From assembly GCF_013409625.1 (NCBI RefSeq), contig NZ_JACCBF010000001.1, positions 1,863,001-1,927,000 of the forward strand: 64,000 nt of DNA, read 5' to 3'. Below, one piece after another: positions 43,176 through 51,533 of this stretch. Positions within the stretch are counted from its first letter, which is position 1. Every line of letters begins with the position of its first letter. The translations under genes and the position numbers were made by a program. The notes beneath the pieces are model-generated. The model saw only the letters and a list, made by a program, of their open reading frames with translations. It did not search any database and was not told the origin of the DNA. Source of the stretch: Nocardioides kongjuensis. GTDB lineage: Bacteria > Actinomycetota > Actinomycetes > Propionibacteriales > Nocardioidaceae.

Positions 43176-44966
43176 GTGCGCGAGTACTCGACCCCGCAGA
43201 CCATCGAGATCCCGACGACGGGCAACCTCACCGACGACGTGGTCCGCAACGCGGCCGAGGCGCCGCAGGCCGTCCAGTTCGGCCGGGCCAACGCCGAGGG
43301 CGGCTGGGACGACGTGTCGTGCGCCACCTTCCTCGCCGAGGTGTCGGCCGTCGCGAAGGGCCTGATGGCCGCAGGCGTCCAGGCCGGCGACCGGGTGGCC
43401 GTGATCTCGCGCACCCGCTACGAGTGGACCCTGCTCGACTACGCGATCTGGTTCGCCGGCGCCGCGACGGTGCCGATCTACGAGTCCTCCTCGGAGGAGC
43501 AGATCAACTGGATCCTCTCCGACTCCGGCGCCCGTGTCGTGGTCTGCGAGGACGCCGGCCACGGCGCCCGGGTCGAGGCCACCCGCGCCACGCTGCCGGC
43601 GCTCGAGCACCTGTGGACCATCGAGGACGGCGCGATCGCGACGCTGACCGAGCTGGGGACGGGCGTCAGCGACGCCGAGCTCGAGACCCGCCGGCAGGCG
43701 GCCGGCCCGGGCGACCTGGCGACGCTGATCTACACCTCGGGCACCACCGGCCGCCCGAAGGGCTGCATGCTCACCCACGACAATTTCCAGACCGAGCTCG
43801 GCGTCGCGGTCGCCGAGCTCGAGCGGCTCTTCGACGCCGAGGGCGCCTCGACCCTGCTGTTCCTGCCGCTCGCCCACGTCTTCGCGCGGATCATCCAGGT
43901 CGGCTGCATCAAGTCCCGCACCCGGCTCGGGCACAGCGCCGACATCAAGAACCTGCTGCCGCAGCTGGCGAGCTTCCAGCCCACCTTCATCCTCGCGGTC
44001 CCCCGGGTCTTCGAGAAGGTCTTCAACACCGCCTCGCAGAAGGCGACCGCCGACGGCAAGGGCAAGATCTTCGACCGGGCGGCGGAGGCTGCGATCGCCT
44101 ACTCACGCGCCCTCGAGGGCGGACGCATCCCCGTCCGGGTGCGGGCGCAGCACGCCCTGTTCTCCCGGCTGGTCTACGGCAAGCTGCGCACGGCGCTCGG
44201 CGGCAGGTGCGAGTTCGCCGTCTCCGGCGGCGCGCCGCTGGGCGACCGGCTCGGTCACTTCTACCGCGGGATCGGGGTGACGGTGCTCGAGGGCTACGGC
44301 CTCACCGAGACCACCGCCGCACTCACCGTGAACCTGCCCGACGCCCAGAAGGTCGGCACCGTGGGCCGCCCGATCCCGGGCACCGCCGTACGGATCGCCG
44401 ACGACGGCGAGCTGTTGTTCCGCGGTGGGCAGGTCTTCACGGGCTACTGGAACAACCCCGACGCGACGGCCGAGGCGATCGACGGCGACGGCTGGTTCCA
44501 CACCGGTGACGTCGGCGAGGTCGACGACGAGGGCTTCGTGCGGATCACCGGGCGCAAGAAGGAGATCCTGGTGACCGCGGGCGGGAAGAACGTGGCCCCC
44601 GCCGTCCTCGAGGACCGCGTCCGGGCCTCCGCGCTCGTCAGCCAGTGCCTGGTCGTCGGCGACGGCCAGCCCTTCATCGCGGCGCTCGTCACGATCGACG
44701 AGGAGGCCTTCCCCGTCTGGGCCGAGCAGCACGGCAAGACCGGGAAGGTGGCCGACCTCGTCGACGACGAGGACCTGCGCGCCGAGGTCCAGGCCGCGAT
44801 CGACGAGGCCAACAAGGCGGTGTCGAAGGCCGAGTCGATCAGGAAGTTCGCGATCCTGCCGACGGACTGGACCGAGGAGGCCGGCCAGGTGACGCCGAGC
44901 CTCAAGCTCAAGCGGAACGTCGTCATGCGCGAGTGCCGCGACGAGATCGCCGCACTGTACGGCTGA
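43176..44966 (+). CDS. Long-chain fatty acid-CoA ligase (FadD15-like)
   Basis: 596-aa adenylate-forming enzyme activating fatty acids to acyl-CoA. P-loop YTSGTTGRPKGCML (about residues 186-199), A5 EGYGLTETTA near 370, FHTGDVGEVDDEGFVRITGRKKE near 445-467, and the terminal lysine segment PSLKLKRNVV. It matches the FadD15/long-chain AMP-binding subgroup. Divergent from the SRPBCC operon with an 80-bp gap holding both promoters. Confidence 0.94.
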   Translation: MREYSTPQTIEIPTTGNLTDDVVRNAAEAPQAVQFGRANAEGGWDDVSCATFLAEVSAVAKGLMAAGVQAGDRVAVISRTRYEWTLLDYAIWFAGAATVPIYESSSEEQINWILSDSGARVVVCEDAGHGARVEATRATLPALEHLWTIEDGAIATLTELGTGVSDAELETRRQAAGPGDLATLIYTSGTTGRPKGCMLTHDNFQTELGVAVAELERLFDAEGASTLLFLPLAHVFARIIQVGCIKSRTRLGHSADIKNLLPQLASFQPTFILAVPRVFEKVFNTASQKATADGKGKIFDRAAEAAIAYSRALEGGRIPVRVRAQHALFSRLVYGKLRTALGGRCEFAVSGGAPLGDRLGHFYRGIGVTVLEGYGLTETTAALTVNLPDAQKVGTVGRPIPGTAVRIADDGELLFRGGQVFTGYWNNPDATAEAIDGDGWFHTGDVGEVDDEGFVRITGRKKEILVTAGGKNVAPAVLEDRVRASALVSQCLVVGDGQPFIAALVTIDEEAFPVWAEQHGKTGKVADLVDDEDLRAEVQAAIDEANKAVSKAESIRKFAILPTDWTEEAGQVTPSLKLKRNVVMRECRDEIAALYG

Positions 44967-45011
44967 CGGCCCCGATCCGCAGGACTCCGGCCCGTACCCC
45001 GCGGGACCTCG

Positions 45012-45026
45012 TGGGACATAGTCCCA
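45012..45026. promoter_or_regulatory. Inverted repeat upstream of the tad operon
   Basis: TGGGAC-ATA-GTCCCA is a perfect 6-bp inverted repeat in the 208-bp leader ahead of the tad genes. It shares a TAGTCC core with the repeat at 53777-53796 before the pilin gene. It could be an operator for the locus response regulator. Confidence 0.4.
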
Positions 45027-45109
45027 ACGGACCATCCGCCCGCCGGCGATCGGGCATCATTCTCCCCGAATTGGGGGTTTCGCTCACACCCCGAGCGGTG
45101 TCTTCGCTA

Positions 45110-45145
45110 GGTTCGCAATGCGCTGCAGCCGGGGAGCAGCGAACC
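45110..45145 (+). promoter_or_regulatory. Hairpin in the tad operon leader
   Basis: GGTTCGC (45110-45116) and GCGAACC (45139-45145) are perfect inverted arms with a 22-nt loop that holds a smaller GCTGC/GCAGC stem. It ends 29 nt before the GTG start of the first tad gene. A second short hairpin, CCCC-GAATT-GGGG, lies at 45064-45076 and may end the acyl-CoA synthetase transcript. Confidence 0.4.
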
Positions 45146-45174
45146 ATGCACATGGGGAGCGGGAGGGCTCTGAA

Positions 45175-45900
45175 GTGGACCGTCGCAGGTTGTTGCTCGT
45201 CGTGGCAGCGGTGATCGCCGCGCTCGGCGTCGGGCTCGTTTTCGTCTTCGCCCGCAGCGCCGAGTCGCGTGCAGCAGAGAAGTACCAGACGACGAAGGTC
45301 GTCACGGTCGCCGCCGGCAAGACCGTGCTTCCCGGCGAGAGCATCAAGTCGGCACTCGACACCGGCAAGCTCGCCGAGACCGCCGTTCCGCAGGGCCAGG
45401 TCCTCGACAACGCGCTGCGCCAGGGCGACCTCGGCGACCTCGACGGCAAGGTCGCGCTCACCACCCTGTACGCCGGAGAGCAGCTCCTGTCGACGAAGTT
45501 CGGTGGCGTCGGCGACCCGGTCGACGTGGCCTCGCTGCCGCTGCCCACGGGGATGATCGCGAAGCCGGAGTCGTTCGACCTGCCGGTGGGCTCCTTCATC
45601 GAGCCCGGCTCCCAGCTCGCCGTCTTCCTGACCGTCAACCCGAGCACGCCCACCTGCCTGCTCATCGACCGCGTCACCGTGATCTCGAAGGGCGCCCAGA
45701 CCGAGACGGCCACCGACACCAGCGGCGACGGCGTCGCCGAGAAGGCCCCGGCCCTGCACCTCGCCGTGACCCAGGAGCAGTTCGAGTGGCTCCAGGACGG
45801 TCGAGAGCGCGGCGAGCTCTCCGTGGCCCTGCTCAACGCAGAGAGCGAGGTCCAGCTCGACAAGACCGGACCTTGCGCCACCATCCGCGACAGCGAGTGA
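45175..45900 (+). CDS. CpaB-like SAF domain pilus assembly protein
   Basis: 241-aa protein with one N-terminal membrane helix (residues 5-22), then an SAF-type domain (TTKVVTVAAGKTVLPGESIKSALDT, about residues 40-65) and a C-terminal RcpC-like region (PVGSFIEPGSQLAVFLTV). CpaB/RcpC proteins line the outer assembly of Tad pili. There is no outer membrane in this group, so the role is likely in wall passage. The GTG start is preferred over upstream ATG 45118 because GGGAGG lies 8 nt before it. First gene of the tad operon. Confidence 0.85.
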   Translation: MDRRRLLLVVAAVIAALGVGLVFVFARSAESRAAEKYQTTKVVTVAAGKTVLPGESIKSALDTGKLAETAVPQGQVLDNALRQGDLGDLDGKVALTTLYAGEQLLSTKFGGVGDPVDVASLPLPTGMIAKPESFDLPVGSFIEPGSQLAVFLTVNPSTPTCLLIDRVTVISKGAQTETATDTSGDGVAEKAPALHLAVTQEQFEWLQDGRERGELSVALLNAESEVQLDKTGPCATIRDSE

Positions 45901-45907
45901 GGACGAC

Positions 45908-47095
45908 ATGCCGGTTCTCGTCGAACAGGATCCGTCGCTCGTCGACAGCCTGGTGCGCGCCATGCCCACCGGTTCCCACGCGGTCGCGTCGACCGACCGC
46001 GCCGTGGCCTGGCTCGACCAGCACCAGGACGAGTACGTCGTGGCCCTCGGCCCGACCGTCGACCTCGGCGCGGCCCTCGCGACCGCCGAGGAGCTGCGCA
46101 TCAAGCGCCCCACCGTCAGCGTCGTCCTGGTCCGCCACCAGTTCGACACCGAGGTCCTGACCAGGGCGATGCACGCCGGCATCCGCGACGTCGTCGTCGC
46201 GGGCGGCGACGAGAAGGCGCTGACCAGCGCCGTCGAGCGCGCCCACCAGCTCTACCAGGCACTGCGCGGACCGGGCGGCGCCCGTCAGCTCGGCCGGGTC
46301 GTGACCGTGTTCTCCCCCAAGGGTGGCGTCGGCAAGACGACGTCCTCGGTCAACCTGGCGCTCGCGCTCACCGACCGCGGCGCCCGCAAGGTGTGCCTGG
46401 TCGACCTCGACCTGGCCTTCGGCGACGTCGCGATCACGATGCAGCTGTTCCCGACCCACTCGATCGAGCAGGCCGTCGGCTCGGAGGACTCGATCGACCT
46501 CGCCATGCTCGAGGGCCTGCTGACCCGGCACCAGGACTCACTCACGGTCCTCGCGGCCCCGGCCCACCCCGACGTGCGCGAGCGGGTCACTCCCCTGCTG
46601 ATCTCGCGGATCCTGCGGGCACTGCGCGACGGCTTCGACTACATCGTGGTCGACACGTCGCCGTCGTTCGACGACGCCACCTTGACGGCACTGGACGAGA
46701 CCGACGAGTGCGTCATCGTGGCGACGCTCGACGTACCGACCCTGAAGAACGTCAAGGTCGCCCTCGAGACCATGGACATGCTGAGCATCGCCCGCGGTCA
46801 CCGGCACCTGCTGCTCAACCGGGCCGACGACGAGGTCGGCATCAGCGTCGACAAGGTCGAGAGCATCCTCAACATGCCGGTCAGCGCGCAGGTCGCGACG
46901 GCCGTCGACATCGCCGCCGCCACGAACGCCGGCACGCCGATCGTCTCGCACAAGCCGGGCCACCCGGCGAGCCTCGCGTACGCGCACCTCGCCGCCGCGG
47001 TCACCGGTGAGCCGGTCCCCGCGCCGTCGTCGGGCACGGCCGTGCAGCCCGAGCCGCCCCGCTCGCGCGGCCTGTTCCGCCGGGGAAGGGGCTGA
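45908..47095 (+). CDS. CpaE/TadZ-like pilus localisation ATPase
   Basis: 395-aa protein: an N-terminal atypical receiver domain (about residues 1-115) and a ParA/MinD-type ATPase with deviant Walker A VFSPKGGVGKTTSSVNLA (about 134-151), CLVDLDLAFGDVAI (158-171) and IVVDTSPSFDDATL. In Tad systems it positions the machinery at the pole. The Arg-rich C-terminus may bind membrane. It begins 7 nt after the CpaB gene. Confidence 0.92.
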   Translation: MPVLVEQDPSLVDSLVRAMPTGSHAVASTDRAVAWLDQHQDEYVVALGPTVDLGAALATAEELRIKRPTVSVVLVRHQFDTEVLTRAMHAGIRDVVVAGGDEKALTSAVERAHQLYQALRGPGGARQLGRVVTVFSPKGGVGKTTSSVNLALALTDRGARKVCLVDLDLAFGDVAITMQLFPTHSIEQAVGSEDSIDLAMLEGLLTRHQDSLTVLAAPAHPDVRERVTPLLISRILRALRDGFDYIVVDTSPSFDDATLTALDETDECVIVATLDVPTLKNVKVALETMDMLSIARGHRHLLLNRADDEVGISVDKVESILNMPVSAQVATAVDIAAATNAGTPIVSHKPGHPASLAYAHLAAAVTGEPVPAPSSGTAVQPEPPRSRGLFRRGRG

Positions 47096-47098
47096 TCG

Positions 47099-48631
47099 AT
47101 GTCCAGCCTCTCCGAGCGCCTCGCCGCCGCACGTCGCGAGGCCGCCTCGCAGGGTCGCCACGCCGCCACCCCGAGCGCCGACGCCGAGGTCCTCGCCGAC
47201 GTCGTGAGCGTCACCGAGCAGCCAGCGCCTGCACCGGTCGCGACCCACGCCGTCGTCGAGGCGCCGGCCCCGCACCGCAACCCCGGTCCGCTCTCGTCAC
47301 GCGCTGCGGCCGCGGCCACCGACGGGAAGCCGGGCCGCCGCATGGCGGGCACCGAGAACGACCGTCTCGAGGACCTCAAGTCCAGCGTCCACACCGAGCT
47401 GATCAAGCAGCTCGGCCCGCACCTGTACGACGCCGAGATGGACCAGGACGAGCTCGACCAGACGGTCCGCTCGGTCCTCTCCGACGTGCTCGGCGCCCAG
47501 GACCGGCCGCTCAGCGCGGCCGACCGGGTCCGGGTCACCCAGGAGATCACCGACGACATCCTCGGCTACGGCCCGATCGACCCGTACCTGCGCGACCCCG
47601 AGGTCTCCGAGGTGATGGTCAACGGCCACGACGACGTCTGGCTCGAGCGCGACGGACGACTGGTCAAGGCCGAGGCGCACTTCGCGGACGAGGCCCACCT
47701 GCGCCGCACGATCGACAAGATCGTCTCGCGGATCGGCCGCCGCGTCGACGAGTCCTCCCCCATGGTCGACGCACGCCTGCCCGACGGCAGCCGCGTCAAC
47801 GCCATCGTCCCGCCGCTGGCGATCGACGGTTCCGCGCTGACCATCCGGAAGTTCTCGACCGACCCGCTCACGGTGCAGGACCTGATCAACTTCGGGTCGC
47901 TGACGCCGCAGACCGCCGACTTCCTCGACGCCTGCGTGCGGGGGCGGCTCAACGTGATCGTCTCCGGCGGCACCGGCGCCGGCAAGACGACCACCCTCAA
48001 CGTGCTGTCGTCGTTCATCCCGACCGACGAGCGGATCGTCACCATCGAGGACGCCGCCGAGCTGCAGCTCAAGCAGGACCACGTCGTGCGGCTCGAGTCC
48101 CGCCCCGCCAACATCGAGGGCAAGGGCGCCGTGACCATCCGCGACCTGGTCCGCAACAGCCTGCGCATGCGGCCCGACCGCATCGTCGTCGGCGAGGTCC
48201 GCGACGCCTCCGCGCTCGACATGCTCCAGGCCATGAACACCGGCCACGACGGCTCCATCTGCACCCTGCACTCCAACGGACCGCGCGACACGCTCGCCCG
48301 CATGGAGACGATGGTGCTGATGGCCGGAATGGACCTGCCGATCCGCGCCATCCGCGAGCAGGTGGCCTCCGCGGTCGACCTGATCGTGCACCAGACCCGG
48401 TTCAAGGACGGATCGCGCCGGATCACCCACATCACCGAGGTGGAGCGGATGGAGGGCGACATCATCACCCTCCAGGACATCTTCGTCTTCGACAACTCGG
48501 CCGGGTTCGACGAGAACGGCCGGATCCTCGGGCGCCTGCGCTCGACCGGCCTGCGGCCGAAGTTCGTCGAGAAGCTGGCCTACGCCAACGTCGCCGTCGA
48601 TCCCACGATCTTCCGGACGGAACGCATCTGA
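47099..48631 (+). CDS. Tad secretion ATPase CpaF/TadA
   Basis: 510-aa hexameric type IV/II secretion ATPase powering pilus assembly and retraction. Walker A is SGGTGAGKTTTLNVL (near 289-303), the Asp box follows near 310-325, Walker B RIVVGEVRDASALDML near 360, and the His box GSICTLHSNGPRD near 385. A long variable N-terminus (residues 1-80) precedes the N-domain. Its stop overlaps the start of the VWA-TadB gene (TGATG). Confidence 0.95.
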   Translation: MSSLSERLAAARREAASQGRHAATPSADAEVLADVVSVTEQPAPAPVATHAVVEAPAPHRNPGPLSSRAAAAATDGKPGRRMAGTENDRLEDLKSSVHTELIKQLGPHLYDAEMDQDELDQTVRSVLSDVLGAQDRPLSAADRVRVTQEITDDILGYGPIDPYLRDPEVSEVMVNGHDDVWLERDGRLVKAEAHFADEAHLRRTIDKIVSRIGRRVDESSPMVDARLPDGSRVNAIVPPLAIDGSALTIRKFSTDPLTVQDLINFGSLTPQTADFLDACVRGRLNVIVSGGTGAGKTTTLNVLSSFIPTDERIVTIEDAAELQLKQDHVVRLESRPANIEGKGAVTIRDLVRNSLRMRPDRIVVGEVRDASALDMLQAMNTGHDGSICTLHSNGPRDTLARMETMVLMAGMDLPIRAIREQVASAVDLIVHQTRFKDGSRRITHITEVERMEGDIITLQDIFVFDNSAGFDENGRILGRLRSTGLRPKFVEKLAYANVAVDPTIFRTERI

Positions 48632-50583
48632 TGCCCGGGCAGCAGATCGTCCGTCGGGGCGCGGCGCTGCTGGTCGGCCCCGTCATCGCCCTGTTCGTCG
48701 TGCTCGCCGGCGCACCGGCGTACGCCGAGGACGGCGGCATCGCCCACGTCGAGTCCACCGGTGACGGCATCCGGATCCTGGTCGACGTCCCGTCCGGAAG
48801 CCAGGTCGACCTCGCAGGGGTGACCGCGACACTCGACGGCACGGCGCTGGACGCCTCCGCGAGCCACACGACGTCGGAGTCCGCGGTCAGGCGCACCACG
48901 GTGCTGGCCATCGACACCAGCAACTCGATGCGCAAGCAGGGTCGCTTCGAAGCGGCGCAGAAGGCCGCGTCGACCTACCTCGACACCGTGCCCGACGACG
49001 TCGAGGTCGGCATCGTGACCTTCGACAGCACCGTCGACGTCGCCCTCGAGCCGACCACCGACCGCGCCGCCGCGCGGACCGTCATCGACGGGCTCTCGCT
49101 GCAGCGCAACACGCTGCTGTACGACGGCATCATCGCCGCCACCGACGTCGCCGGCGACAGCGGCCAGCGCTCGATGCTCCTGCTGTCCGACGGCGCCGAC
49201 GCGGGCAGCACCGCCTCGATCGAGGACGCCGTGGCCGCGATCAAGGACGCAGGCACCCGGGTCACCATCGTCGGGCTGGACCTCGCCGAGGACCAGCTCA
49301 CCCCGCTGCGCACGATCGCGGACTCCGGCAAGGGCGAGGTGATCACCTCCAGCGGAGCCGCCCTCGCTGCAGCCTTCGCGGAGCAGGCCGAGGCACTGGC
49401 CGACCAGGTGCTCGTCACCGCCCCGCTCCCCGACGGGTTCTCCGCCAAGGTCGCCACCGTCGAGGTCAGCCTGCCGACCAGCGACGGCACGGCCGTCGTG
49501 GCCCGCAGCCTGGCCACCATCGAGGCCGCGAGCACCCCCGGCGCTGCCGCGCCGCTGCCCACCATCGCCGACCCGGACACCGGCTTCACCGCCCCGGGAT
49601 GGCTGCTGTGGGTCGGCGTGGGCGTCTTCGCCGTCGGCCTGGTGTCGGTGGCGGTGCTGCTCGTCCCGGCCAAGCCGGCACCGATGAGCATCGCGGACCG
49701 TGTGACGGCGTACAGCACGCGGGTGACGGGGGTCGAGGACCTGGCCAGGAGGTCCAGCTCCTCGAAGCCCCAGGCCGACCCCGTCCTCGACCAGGCGAAG
49801 GCCGCCGCAGCCGAGATCCTGCAGCGCAACAGCGCCCTCAACGACCGGATGACCCGGCGGCTCACCGCCGCGGGCAGCGAGTTCAAGCCGTCGGAGTGGC
49901 TGCTGCTGCACATCGGTGCCGTGCTCGCCGGCGGCGTCGTGGGCCTGCTGCTCGGGCAGGGCAGCATCGTCCTCGGGCTGCTCTTCATGCTCGTCGGGTT
50001 CGCGTTGCCGCCGTTCTACCTGCGCTTCATGGCGGGGCGTCGCAAGCGTGCGTTCGACGCCGCGCTGCCCGAGGTTCTGCAGCTGCTGTCCGGCGCGCTG
50101 AGCGCCGGCCTGTCGCTGGCCCAGGCGGTCGACACCGTCGTCCGCGAGGGTCCGGAGCCGATCGCCTCGGAGTTCAAGCGCGTGCTGGTCGAGGCGCGGA
50201 TCGGTGTCTCGATCGAGGACGCCTTCGAGGGCGTCGCCCAGCGCTTCGAGAGCAAGGACTTCGGCTGGGCGGTCATGGCCATCCGGATCCAGCGCCAGGT
50301 CGGCGGCAACCTCGCCGAGCTGCTCACCACGGTCGCCTCGACCATGCGCGAGCGCCAGTACCTGCGCCGGCACGTGCGCGCGCTGTCGGCGGAGGGCCGG
50401 CTCTCCGCGATCATCCTGTGCGCGCTGCCGATCCTGTTCGCGCTCTTCTTGTTCCTCACCAACCGTGAGTTCCTGCACCCGCTGGTCGCCGACATCCGCG
50501 GCTGGATCCTGCTCGGGTTCGGCGTGTTGTGGATGACGATCGGGTCCTTCCTCATGTCCCGCATGGTCAGGGTGGAGGCGTGA
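48631..50583 (+). CDS. VWA-TadB fusion protein
   Basis: 650-aa fusion. A signal peptide (about residues 1-32) leads to an extracellular VWA domain with a complete MIDAS motif D95-x-S97-x-S99 (VLAIDTSNSM) and a SDGAD loop. A helix at about 324-346 returns to the cytoplasm, followed by the T2SSF/TadB domain: AFDAALPEVLQLLSGALSAGLSLAQAVD and FGWAVMAIRIQRQVGGNLAELL, and two final helices. Ordinary TadB proteins are about 300 aa and lack a VWA. The VWA may bind the pilus or host matrix, or regulate assembly. Confidence 0.92.
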   Translation: MPGQQIVRRGAALLVGPVIALFVVLAGAPAYAEDGGIAHVESTGDGIRILVDVPSGSQVDLAGVTATLDGTALDASASHTTSESAVRRTTVLAIDTSNSMRKQGRFEAAQKAASTYLDTVPDDVEVGIVTFDSTVDVALEPTTDRAAARTVIDGLSLQRNTLLYDGIIAATDVAGDSGQRSMLLLSDGADAGSTASIEDAVAAIKDAGTRVTIVGLDLAEDQLTPLRTIADSGKGEVITSSGAALAAAFAEQAEALADQVLVTAPLPDGFSAKVATVEVSLPTSDGTAVVARSLATIEAASTPGAAAPLPTIADPDTGFTAPGWLLWVGVGVFAVGLVSVAVLLVPAKPAPMSIADRVTAYSTRVTGVEDLARRSSSSKPQADPVLDQAKAAAAEILQRNSALNDRMTRRLTAAGSEFKPSEWLLLHIGAVLAGGVVGLLLGQGSIVLGLLFMLVGFALPPFYLRFMAGRRKRAFDAALPEVLQLLSGALSAGLSLAQAVDTVVREGPEPIASEFKRVLVEARIGVSIEDAFEGVAQRFESKDFGWAVMAIRIQRQVGGNLAELLTTVASTMRERQYLRRHVRALSAEGRLSAIILCALPILFALFLFLTNREFLHPLVADIRGWILLGFGVLWMTIGSFLMSRMVRVEA

Positions 50584-51503
50584 TGCTGCTCCTGCTCGCA
50601 TTCCTGCTGCTGTTGGCGGCGATCGCCACGATCGGCGCCGCGCTCGCCAAGGAGGCACCGGACGGTCTCGCGCGAGCGCTCCAAGCGCTGGAGCAGTCTG
50701 GCCAGGCCGGTCGCGAGATCGCCCAGGAGGCCGACCGTCCGTTCACCGAGCGGGTCCTGGCGCCCTTCCAGGCCCGCGCTCTGTCCCTGGGTCGGCGCAT
50801 GACCGGCGCGGACAAGGCCGACCGGATCCGCCAACGCCTCGACTTCGCCGGGAACCCGCGCGGGTGGACCGTCGACCGCGTCCTGTCCATGAAGGTGATC
50901 TGCGCCGTGGCGCTGCCGGTCGTCGTCGTGGCCTACGGCGCCCTGCTCGGCGGCTCCTTCACGGTCCTGCTGGTCATCGCCCTGGCGAGCGCCGCGCTCG
51001 GCTTCTTCGGGCCCGACCTCTACCTCTACAACAAGGCCTCCCACCGCGCCGACCAGATCAAGCGCAGCCTCGCCGACGCGGTCGACCTGCTCACCATCAG
51101 CGTGGAAGCCGGCCTCGGCTTCGACGCCGCGCTGCAGCAGGTCGCACGCAACACCACGGGGCCCGTCGCGGAGGAGTTCTCCCGCGTGCTGCGGGAGATG
51201 CAGCTCGGCATGAGCCGCTCGGAGGCCCTCAAGTCGATGGGCGGGCGCAGCAACGTCGACGACCTCAACACCTTCGTCGGATCGATGGTGCAGGCCGACG
51301 CCTTCGGCATCCCCATCGCGCAGGTCCTGCGGGTCCAGTCGAACGAGATCCGGGTCAAGCGGCGTCAGTACGCCGAGGAGAAGGCCCAGCAGGTGCCGGT
51401 GAAGATCATGGTCCCGCTGATCCTGTTCATCCTGCCCTGCCTGTTCATCGTGGTGATGGGCCCTGCGGTGCTGAACGCGATCGACGCGTTCAACAACAAG
51501 TGA
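50583..51503 (+). CDS. TadC platform protein (T2SSF domain)
   Basis: 306-aa inner-membrane platform protein: one N-terminal helix, two central helices (about 104-145), a T2SSF domain (SLADAVDLLTISVEAGLGFDAALQQVARNTTG) and a C-terminal helix (MVPLILFILPCLFIVVMGPAVL). Its ATG overlaps the preceding stop (TGATG). Last of five tightly coupled tad assembly genes. Confidence 0.92.
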   Translation: MLLLLAFLLLLAAIATIGAALAKEAPDGLARALQALEQSGQAGREIAQEADRPFTERVLAPFQARALSLGRRMTGADKADRIRQRLDFAGNPRGWTVDRVLSMKVICAVALPVVVVAYGALLGGSFTVLLVIALASAALGFFGPDLYLYNKASHRADQIKRSLADAVDLLTISVEAGLGFDAALQQVARNTTGPVAEEFSRVLREMQLGMSRSEALKSMGGRSNVDDLNTFVGSMVQADAFGIPIAQVLRVQSNEIRVKRRQYAEEKAQQVPVKIMVPLILFILPCLFIVVMGPAVLNAIDAFNNK

Positions 51504-51520
51504 GCGGGCTGGTCCGGCAC

Positions 51521-51526
51521 TAGGGT
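51521..51526 (+). promoter_or_regulatory. Leaderless -10 box of the tad-locus histidine kinase
   Basis: TAGGGT 7 nt before ATG 51534, separating the two-component pair from the tad operon. Confidence 0.6.
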
Positions 51527-51533
51527 GGACACC

